Source: Enhydrobacter aerosaccus
GTDB lineage: Bacteria; Pseudomonadota; Alphaproteobacteria; Reyranellales; Reyranellaceae
Assembly (NCBI GenBank): GCA_903832005.1
Contig: CAIKZO010000011.1
Span: forward strand, 1-64,000
Length of the DNA stretch: 64,000 bases
Direction: 5' to 3'
Of this stretch, positions 57,984 to 64,000 are shown one piece after another; positions within the stretch are counted from its first letter, which is position 1, and each line of letters begins with the position of its first letter. Below the pieces are notes generated by a model. That model worked only from the letters and a program-made list of their open reading frames with translations, ran no database searches and had not been told where the DNA came from. The translations under genes were made by a program, and so were the position numbers.

Positions 57984-59036
57984 CTACCCGCATGCCACTG
58001 AGTAGATGTGCTGGACCTCACCCGGCAGCGGCATGGCCTGCCAGGTGTCGCCGCCGTCCTGCGTGCCGAACACTTCGCCGTCGTAGCGCGCGCCGATATA
58101 GACCTGCTTGGGATCGCGGGCGTTCAGGCCGATCGACATGATCGTACCGTGGACCTGGACCTTGTCGAAGCGCTTCCAACTCTGGCCGTTGTCCTGGCTG
58201 CGGTAGAGCCCGCCGTCATGGCTCGAGGCCGCCACGGAGAGGGCGGCATAGAGCGTGTTGGGCTCGGCGGGCGAGACCTTCACATCGCGGCCGTAGGTCG
58301 TGGGCGAGAAGCGGCCGACCTCCATGTCCTGCCAGGTCTTGCCATGGTCGGTCGTGCGGAACAGGCCCATGCGCAGCGCCAGGATAGGCGATTCAGGATC
58401 GGCCGGGTTGATGGTGACAGCATGACCGTCGAGCATGCCTTCGGCCGTGGTGTCGCTCACGATCTTGCTCTTGAGATGCTCCCGCTCCGACAGCTTGATC
58501 AGCCCGGCGCTGCAGTCGGCCCAGCTTTCGCCGCCGTCGGTCGAACGCATCACACCGTTGATCTCGAGGGCGGCGTAGATCTCGTCCGGCGTCTTCGGAT
58601 TCTGCGCGAGCCGCATCACGCGCGAGGCGAAGGGGCCGGTGCAATGTGTGTCGATCTTCGGCGTGGCGAGCTTGCGCCAGGAGGCGCCGCCGTCCTCGCT
58701 GCGATAGACATCGATCGGCGAGGCACCGGCCAGCATGCGGTTGGGATCGCGGCTGTCGACCATGAACGACCAGACCTGCTTGCTCGCGTCAGGGAAATTC
58801 GCACGCTTGAACGAGGCGCCGGCATCGGTGCTGAGCCATACGCCATCGTTGGTCCCGGCGAAGACCTTCTTCGGATCGGTCGGATGCACGAACACAGTAT
58901 AGGCCTCGACGCTGCCCAGCACATGCTGCCAGTCGCCGCCGTTGGCGGCGCGGCGGAAGACTCCCGTTTTGCCGGGATGATCCGGCTTGCCGAAGTAACC
59001 GGCGACTCCGACGTAGATGTTCGACGAATCGGCCAT
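57984..59036 (-). CDS. Asp-box (BNR) beta-propeller protein, sialidase/VPS10-like
   Basis: A 350-residue propeller with six Asp boxes: STDAGASFKR, SEDGGASWRK, STDGGESWAD, TTDHGKTWQD, SQDNGQSWKR and TQDGGDTWQA. There is no signal peptide (starts MADSSNIYVGVAGYFG), so it is probably cytosolic; the catalytic residues of sialidases are not recognised. The ATG at 59036 follows GAGGAGG. It lies 11 bp after the receptor stop, so it is cotranscribed. Sensor, binding or isomerase roles are all possible. Confidence 0.88.
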   Translation of the reverse strand: MADSSNIYVGVAGYFGKPDHPGKTGVFRRAANGGDWQHVLGSVEAYTVFVHPTDPKKVFAGTNDGVWLSTDAGASFKRANFPDASKQVWSFMVDSRDPNRMLAGASPIDVYRSEDGGASWRKLATPKIDTHCTGPFASRVMRLAQNPKTPDEIYAALEINGVMRSTDGGESWADCSAGLIKLSEREHLKSKIVSDTTAEGMLDGHAVTINPADPESPILALRMGLFRTTDHGKTWQDMEVGRFSPTTYGRDVKVSPAEPNTLYAALSVAASSHDGGLYRSQDNGQSWKRFDKVQVHGTIMSIGLNARDPKQVYIGARYDGEVFGTQDGGDTWQAMPLPGEVQHIYSVACG

Positions 59037-59047
59037 GACGAACCTCC

Positions 59048-60262
59048 TCAGTTCTTCGCGATCATTTTGCAGGCGCCCGGGTCCATCGGACGGAAGGCTT
59101 GCTCGGCCGGCACCGTCGCGATCAGCTTGTAGTAATCCCACGGGCCTTTTGACTCCGCGGGCGTCTTCACCTCGAAGAGATACATATCGTGCATCTTGCG
59201 ACCGTCGGCGCGGATGTAGCTCTTGCCGAACAGGGGATCGTCCCACTTCTCGGACTTGAGATAGGCCATGACCTTCTCGGGATTGTCCGTACCCACCGCC
59301 TTGATGGCGTTGAGGTAAGCGAGCGTCGCCGAGTAATAGCCGGCCTGTGACATGGTCGGCATCTTGCCCCTGTACTTCTCGCCGAAGCGCTTGGAGAAGG
59401 CGCGGGTCTTGTCGTTCAGGTCCCAGTAGAACGCCTCGGTGAGGCGCAGGCCCTGGGCGCGCTCCAGGCCGAGCGAGTGAACGTCGGACACGAAAGCGAG
59501 CAGGGCGGCGAGCTTCTGGCCACCCTTGACGATGCCGAACTCGGCCGCCTGCTTGATCGTGTTGACGGTGTCGCCGCCGGCGTTGGCGAGCGCGATCACC
59601 TGGGCTTTGGATGCCTGGGCTTGCAGCAGGAAGGACGAGAAGTCGCTGGTGTTGATCGGATGCTTCACCTCGCCCACGATCTTGCCGCCGGCTTTGGTGA
59701 CGACATCGGAAGCATCGCGCTGCAGGGCGTAGCCGAAGGCATAGTCGGCGACGATGAAGTACCAGTCCTTGCCCCCGTCCTTGACGATGGCCGAGCCGGT
59801 CACGTTGGCAAGTGCGCCGGTGTCGTAGACCCAGTGCACGGTGTAGGGATTGCAGAACTTGCCGGTGATGTCGGACGAGCCGGGGTCGGGCGCGAGGAAC
59901 AGCTTCTTCTTCTCACCAGCGACATTCTCGATGGCGATGGAGGAGGAGGACGCGCCGGCGCCCATGATCATGTCGACCTTCTCCTCGGAGTACCACCGGC
60001 CGGCGAGAGAGGCAGCGACGTCGGGCTTGTTCTGGATGTCGCCGTAGACGATCTCGATCTTCTTGCCGAGGATCGTGCCGCCGAAATCGTCGATCGCCAT
60101 CTGCGCGGCAAGGACGGTGCCCATGCCGTTGATGTCGGCGTAGAGGCTCGACAGGTCGGTGGCGACGCCGATCTTGACGGTGTCGTCGGAGAGCTGTGCG
60201 GCGGCGGGCAAGGTCCACGCGGCGGAAAGACAGACCGCCGTCCAGAATACAGAACGCTTCAT
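59048..60262 (-). CDS. ABC transporter substrate-binding protein (branched-chain type)
   Basis: A 404-residue periplasmic receptor with a Sec signal (MKRSVFWTAVCLSAAWTLPA, cut near AAA-QLS) and the LivJ-type fold: VKIGVATDLSSLYADINGMG, AGASSSSIAIENVAGEKKKL, and FIVADYAFGYALQRDASDVV. It heads a unit with the Asp-box propeller and the MBL hydrolase; no permease is near. The ligand may be a substrate of the two downstream enzymes. Confidence 0.9.
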   Translation of the reverse strand: MKRSVFWTAVCLSAAWTLPAAAQLSDDTVKIGVATDLSSLYADINGMGTVLAAQMAIDDFGGTILGKKIEIVYGDIQNKPDVAASLAGRWYSEEKVDMIMGAGASSSSIAIENVAGEKKKLFLAPDPGSSDITGKFCNPYTVHWVYDTGALANVTGSAIVKDGGKDWYFIVADYAFGYALQRDASDVVTKAGGKIVGEVKHPINTSDFSSFLLQAQASKAQVIALANAGGDTVNTIKQAAEFGIVKGGQKLAALLAFVSDVHSLGLERAQGLRLTEAFYWDLNDKTRAFSKRFGEKYRGKMPTMSQAGYYSATLAYLNAIKAVGTDNPEKVMAYLKSEKWDDPLFGKSYIRADGRKMHDMYLFEVKTPAESKGPWDYYKLIATVPAEQAFRPMDPGACKMIAKN

Positions 60263-60317
60263 CGTTTCACTCCCAAGGCCTTATAATTGCCCGAAGCGTA
60301 AGGGGAGAGAGACGGTC

Positions 60318-61061
60318 ATGAAAGAGCAAATCGTCGACATAAAGACGAAGGACGGCGCCATGGAGACCTTCCTGGTCTGTCCGGAGCGCGACGGACCGTA
60401 CCCGGTGGTGCTGTTCCTGATGGATGCCCCCGGCATCCGCGAGGAACTCTACGACATGGCGCGTCGGCTTGCGACCAGCGGCTATTACGTGATGCTGCCC
60501 AATCTCTACTACCGTGCGGGCCGCGACACGAAATATGGGCCGGACGTATTGGACAAGGGCAGCGCCGAGCAGGCGCGCATGCGGGCCGTTCGGACCAAGA
60601 TGACGATTCCGCCGGTCATGGATGACGTGGCCGCCATGATTTCCTTCGCAGACGAGCAGAAGGAAGTGAAGAAGGGCGCGCCGGTGGGAACGCATGGCTA
60701 CTGCATGAGCGGACCGTACTCGCTCGCGGCGGCGGCGCGCTACCCCGACCGGATTGCGGCGGCGGCATCGTTCTACGGCACCTGGCTGGTGAGCGAGAAT
60801 GTCGAGAGTCCGCACCTCACGCTCGCGAAGGCCAAGGGCGAGCTCTACATCTCCTGCGCCGAGCACGACGAACTGGCGCCGCCCGACATGGTGAAGGAAC
60901 TGAAGGCGCTGTTCGATAAATCAGGCAACGGCGGCGAGCTCGAGATTCAGATGGGCGTCCATCACGGTTTCGCCTTCCCGCAACGCTATTGCTACGACAA
61001 GCCGGCGGCCGAGCGGCATTGGGAACGGTTGCTGTCGCTCTATGAGCGGCGCCTGGGTTAA
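60318..61061 (+). CDS. Dienelactone hydrolase family protein
   Basis: A 247-residue alpha/beta hydrolase. The nucleophile motif is GYCMSG (Cys), the acid is in HDELAPPDMV and the His is in MGVHHGFAFPQR. Such enzymes open dienelactones in chloroaromatic or protocatechuate breakdown and also act as general esterases. The ATG at 60318 is used; a frame to 60159 is antisense in the receptor gene. It is followed 12 bp later by a secreted SGNH-like gene. Confidence 0.9.
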   Translation: MKEQIVDIKTKDGAMETFLVCPERDGPYPVVLFLMDAPGIREELYDMARRLATSGYYVMLPNLYYRAGRDTKYGPDVLDKGSAEQARMRAVRTKMTIPPVMDDVAAMISFADEQKEVKKGAPVGTHGYCMSGPYSLAAAARYPDRIAAAASFYGTWLVSENVESPHLTLAKAKGELYISCAEHDELAPPDMVKELKALFDKSGNGGELEIQMGVHHGFAFPQRYCYDKPAAERHWERLLSLYERRLG

Positions 61062-61073
61062 GGGGAAGAAACA

Positions 61074-61874
61074 ATGATGAAACGCATTCTGCTGGCGGCC
61101 TTTGCCGCCGTACTCGTCGCGGCAACGGCACAGGCCCAGACGACCAAGCCCAAGGTGACCGACCTGGGAGGTGCGCCGGAGTCGATCATCTGGATCGGCA
61201 ATAGCTTCTTCTACTTCAACAACGGCATGGGCGGGCATGTCGGCCGCCTCAATGCCTCGGCCGAAGCCGCGAAGGCGCTGCGGAGCACCGAGGCCACGAT
61301 CAGCGGTTCGAGCCTGCAGTGGCACGATGTCGAATCGTACTTCCGGCCGAACGCCGTCGGCGCCTTCTCCTTCGATCCGGAGAACAACGTCGTCTTCAAC
61401 AAGAACGAAAAGCTCTTCGACGCGGCCGTGATGATGGATTGCAGCCAGTGCCCGATCCATCCCACGCTGAAGTCGCAGTTCACCGAATACGCCAAGAAGG
61501 ACTCCGACATCGTGCGTAAGCACGGCGGCAAGCCGGTGCTATTCATGTCCTGGGCCTACCAGAACAAGCCCGAGATGACGGAAGGTCTCGCCGAGGCCTA
61601 CACCGTCGCCGGCAACGACAACAACGTGCTGGTGATCCCGGCGGGCTTGGCTTTCGCCCGCGTGATCAAGGAACATCCGGAGATCACGCTCTATATCGCT
61701 GACAAGCGCCACCCGACCCTGGCCGGCACTTACCTGGGTGCGGCCACCAGCTACGCCGCGCTGTTCAAACACTCCCCGGTCGGCCTCGCGTACACGGCCG
61801 GACTCGATCCGGCGGTCGCGAAGACCCTGCAGGAGGCCGCGTGGGCCACCGTGCAGGCGTACTACGCGAAGTAG
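61074..61874 (+). CDS. Secreted SGNH-like hydrolase family protein
   Basis: A 266-residue exported protein with a signal peptide (MMKRILLAAFAAVLVAATAQ, cut after AQA). The N-terminal SIIWIGNSFFYFNNGMGGHV resembles the SGNH block-I Ser region (GNS), and ADKRHPTLAGTYLGAATSY resembles block V (D..H). Block II and III are not clear, so catalysis is not certain. It is cotranscribed with the dienelactone hydrolase gene; the stop abuts the stop of the convergent NHL gene. Confidence 0.72.
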   Translation: MMKRILLAAFAAVLVAATAQAQTTKPKVTDLGGAPESIIWIGNSFFYFNNGMGGHVGRLNASAEAAKALRSTEATISGSSLQWHDVESYFRPNAVGAFSFDPENNVVFNKNEKLFDAAVMMDCSQCPIHPTLKSQFTEYAKKDSDIVRKHGGKPVLFMSWAYQNKPEMTEGLAEAYTVAGNDNNVLVIPAGLAFARVIKEHPEITLYIADKRHPTLAGTYLGAATSYAALFKHSPVGLAYTAGLDPAVAKTLQEAAWATVQAYYAK

Positions 61875-62963
61875 CTAGTTCGGCGCGATGCTCGGCTTGA
61901 ACTTCTGGACACGCTCGGCGTTGTCGACTTCGCCGGTGTAGACGTTGCCCTTGGAATCGACGGCGATCGTGTGGACCCAGTGGAACTGGCCGGCGTAGCG
62001 ACCTGAGCGGCCGACGGTGGCGACGACCTTGCCGTCAGCGCGGTTGAGGATGCGCATCGTGTTGTTCTCACCGTCGACGTTCAGCAGGTAGGTCTGCTTG
62101 GCGTCCGGCCAGAAATTGAGGTCCCAGACCGCGCCGTTGCCGAGCGTGGCCTTGTCGTAGAACCACTCGGTCACGTAGGTGCCGTCCTTCTTGAAGACCT
62201 GGATGCGGTTGTTGATGCGGTCGCAGACGTAGACCAAGCCGTCGTTCGAGACCTTGGCGCAATGCACCGGGTTGCCGAACTGCTGGGAGATGGGTGCCGC
62301 CGGGTCGTATTTGGCCTGCTTGTCGTCGTTCGGCTTGTGCCCGTAGGCGCCCCAGTGGCGCTTGTAGGCGCCGGTCTCCGAATCGAACACGATGACGCGG
62401 CGATTGCCGTAGCCGTCGGCAACGTAGACCTCGTTCGCGGTCTCGTCGACCTGGATGTCGGCGGGCTTGCCGAGCAGGGCGGTGTCGTTGCTGCCGCCGG
62501 TCGGGCCCAGTTTGCCGATGGTGAGGACCAGCTTGCCATCATGGCTGAACTTGAACAGGGCGCTGTCGGTGTCGGCATTGCCGCTCAGCCAGACGAAACC
62601 CCTCTTGTCGACATAGAGTCCGTGCTCGCGGCCGGGCCAGGGATCGTTGGACGGACCACCCCAGCCCTGGACGAAGGTGCCGTCCGCATCGAACTCCAGC
62701 ACCGAGGGAGCGGGGACGCAGCAGTTGCTGCGCGGCGGCTTCAAGGTCGCGCCTTTTTCATCCTCCGAGAGGGAGCGCGGGCGCTGCAGCACCCAGACAT
62801 GGTCCTTGGAATCGACGGCGACGCTCGCCACCTGGCCCAGGATCCAGTTGTTGGGCAGGGGCTTGGGCCAAAACGGGTCGACGGTGAATTGCGGAACGGG
62901 TTGAGCAAAAGCGGGGTACGCGAACGCCAGAAGGGCAGAGAACGCCCAGGCCAAGAGTCTCAT
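61875..62963 (-). CDS. Secreted NHL-repeat beta-propeller protein
   Basis: A 362-residue exported protein. Signal peptide (MRLLAWAFSALLAFAYPAFA), then NHL-type blades: VASVAVDSKDHVWVLQRPRS, ADIQVDETANEVYVADGYGN, VSNDGLVYVCDRINNRIQVF and IAVDSKGNVYTGEVDNAERV. Related to peptidylglycine lyase-like and PAM-type propellers, but the function is unknown. Its stop and that of the convergent SGNH-like gene abut. It is 17 bp after the VOC gene stop on the same strand. Confidence 0.88.
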   Translation of the reverse strand: MRLLAWAFSALLAFAYPAFAQPVPQFTVDPFWPKPLPNNWILGQVASVAVDSKDHVWVLQRPRSLSEDEKGATLKPPRSNCCVPAPSVLEFDADGTFVQGWGGPSNDPWPGREHGLYVDKRGFVWLSGNADTDSALFKFSHDGKLVLTIGKLGPTGGSNDTALLGKPADIQVDETANEVYVADGYGNRRVIVFDSETGAYKRHWGAYGHKPNDDKQAKYDPAAPISQQFGNPVHCAKVSNDGLVYVCDRINNRIQVFKKDGTYVTEWFYDKATLGNGAVWDLNFWPDAKQTYLLNVDGENNTMRILNRADGKVVATVGRSGRYAGQFHWVHTIAVDSKGNVYTGEVDNAERVQKFKPSIAPN

Positions 62964-62980
62964 CAGTTTCCCCCATGCGG

Positions 62981-63484
62981 TTATGCGGCTTGTGCCGCCT
63001 TTGGTTTCTTGTTCTGCCAGTCGTTCAGAATGTCGCGCGCGTGGCTCTTCTTCGGGTCCATATCCGCCTCGTGGCCCGGTACCTTTGCCGTCAGCTCGAT
63101 CACGTAGCCGTTGGGATCGCGAAAATAGATCGAGCGGATGAACTTGTGGTCGGAGATGCCGCGTACCTCGCGGCCCTCCGCTTTGCCCTTGGCGAACATG
63201 CTTTCGAGAGCCTCCGCCGAGACTTCGAGCGCGATATGCAGGTCGAAATCATGCTGTTCCTTGAACTGGAACGGCATGGTGGGCGCCTCGAAGAAGGCGA
63301 GGCAGGAGCCGTCGTCGAGCTGGTAGAAAGTGTGAAGGACGCCGCCGTCGGTGTCGCGGCCGCTCATCGTCCGCTCGATCTTGAGCGAATGCACCAGCGG
63401 CAGGCCGAGGAAACCCTCGTAGAACTGCCGGGTCTCCTCGGAGTCACGGCAGCGATACGCGTTGTGATGCAGGCCTTTGATCAT
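62981..63484 (-). CDS. VOC (glyoxalase/bleomycin resistance/dioxygenase) family protein
   Basis: A 167-residue protein with paired beta-alpha-beta motifs. Metal ligands are likely the His in MIKGLHHNAYRC, the His in FDLHIALEVSA and the Glu in YVIELTAKV. The segment ESMFAKGKAEGREVRGISDH and the RSIYFRDPNGYVIEL end are usual. The reaction is not determined. It is the middle of a same-strand series with an ABC receptor upstream. Confidence 0.9.
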   Translation of the reverse strand: MIKGLHHNAYRCRDSEETRQFYEGFLGLPLVHSLKIERTMSGRDTDGGVLHTFYQLDDGSCLAFFEAPTMPFQFKEQHDFDLHIALEVSAEALESMFAKGKAEGREVRGISDHKFIRSIYFRDPNGYVIELTAKVPGHEADMDPKKSHARDILNDWQNKKPKAAQAA

Positions 63485-63500
63485 CGAAGCCCTCGCTTAT

Positions 63501-63528
63501 GTGATTTGCTCGCTGGCGAACAAATCAC
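63501..63528 (-). other. Hairpin overlapping the receptor stop codon
   Basis: gtgatttg/caaatcac (63501-63508 with 63521-63528) plus a further tcg/cga pair after one mismatch form a stem with a ctgg loop. It includes the TGA stop at 63525-63527 of the receptor and lies 16 bp before the VOC start. There is no T run, so it may limit read-through or stabilise mRNA. Confidence 0.5.
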
Positions 63529-64000
63529 TTATCTAGCCAAACGTCCTCGAAGCGCCAGTGATTGTAGATCGAGTTCTTCGACAGAACGACACCCTTGACG
63601 TAGGGCTGCCAGCAGGTGGCGCCCCAGTCGTGCACGATGATCGGCCGGGCGCCGTCGAGCTGCAGCTTCTTGTCGATGTCCCAGACGACCTTGCGGCGCG
63701 CCTCGTAGTCGGTCATCTGCGACTGCTCGTCGAATTCCTTCTCGATCTCCGGATTCCTGTAGTTGGTGTAGTTGCGATCGGACTTGGCGGCGAAGGTCTC
63801 GTAGAAGACGACGTCCGGATCGTCGATGCCGACACCTTGCACATTGAGGCCGACCGAGAAGTCGCGCTTGGTCAGGCGGTTGTACCAGATGGCGGTATCG
63901 AGGGCCTCGAGCTCGGCGTCGATGTTCACCTGCTTGAGCTGGTCGATCAGGATCACCGCCGGATCGCGATAGGTCGGAATATTGCGGGTGACCAGCTTGA
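63525..64000 (-). CDS. Peptide/opine-type ABC receptor, C-terminal fragment (runs off window)
   Basis: The C-terminal 158 or so residues of a family 5 (DppA/OppA-like) substrate-binding protein. The frame is open to base 64000 and reads KLVTRNIPTYRDPAVILIDQ, then LKQVNIDAELEALD, typical of the lobe near the end of these about 500-residue receptors, and it ends with PIIVHDWGATCWQPYVKGVV. The upstream part, with signal peptide, is outside the window. The ligand is unknown. Confidence 0.9.
   Translation of the reverse strand, partial: KLVTRNIPTYRDPAVILIDQLKQVNIDAELEALDTAIWYNRLTKRDFSVGLNVQGVGIDDPDVVFYETFAAKSDRNYTNYRNPEIEKEFDEQSQMTDYEARRKVVWDIDKKLQLDGARPIIVHDWGATCWQPYVKGVVLSKNSIYNHWRFEDVWLDK

Overview
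The window is a dense, GC-rich chromosomal segment from an alphaproteobacterium. The order plsX-fabH-ihfA-merR, the YceD-rpmF pair, the ubiquinol-cytochrome c chaperone, a class I PHA synthase, class II fructose bisphosphatase and the K+-independent proton-pumping pyrophosphatase all fit that class. The many LLM-class flavin monooxygenases, Rieske oxygenases and ABC solute receptors suggest a Rhodospirillales/Reyranella-like soil or freshwater oligotroph. The exact taxon cannot be fixed from the sequence alone.

Layout: 1-7 kb is core housekeeping: the 3' part of hppA, bamE, the cytochrome bc1 chaperone, yceD, rpmF, plsX, fabH, ihfA and a MerR regulator. From 17.4 kb leftward, a long minus-strand unit runs response regulator, histidine kinase, EamA transporter, lactonase, metY, two Rieske oxygenases, GST, tRNA-Pro and an MFS transporter, with many 4-23 bp overlaps. 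At 17.4-17.9 kb a GIY-YIG nuclease ORF sits between 40-bp perfect inverted repeats, separating the two-component system from divergent degP.

19.5-22.9 kb is an accessory island of visibly lower GC. It holds small unknown genes and an IS1595-type transposase divergent from a small DUF6471-like HTH gene, with TGTCA-type inverted repeats between them. 23-37 kb carries two LLM oxidoreductases, an ene-reductase, two exported Bcp-like peroxiredoxins, a polyamine-type ABC operon led by a DszA/NtaA-type monooxygenase, an aldolase, an MFS transporter, a secreted LprI-domain protein, a crotonase and a PaaI thioesterase. 37.8-41 kb holds rplM-rpsI, a gamma carbonic anhydrase and queE-queD. 41-51 kb holds phaC, a proline-rich OmpA-like lipoprotein, an AlaC-like aminotransferase, hom, glpX, recJ and tRNA-Glu. 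51.6-64 kb is mostly accessory metabolism: gamma-glutamyltransferase, a broken phytanoyl-CoA dioxygenase, CsbD, two branched-chain-type solute receptors, an orphan Flp pilin, a metallo-hydrolase with an Asp-box propeller, dienelactone hydrolase, an SGNH-like protein, an NHL propeller, a VOC protein and a truncated peptide-type receptor.

The most unusual things seen are the GIY-YIG/inverted-repeat cassette in front of the response regulator, the transposase/DUF6471 divergent control region, a probable CTG start in the LprI-domain gene, a probable leaderless promoter at 25.67 kb, a QueD with Ser in place of its catalytic Cys, and two gene remnants (PNPOx-like and PhyH-like). No CRISPR array, rRNA or prophage was seen.
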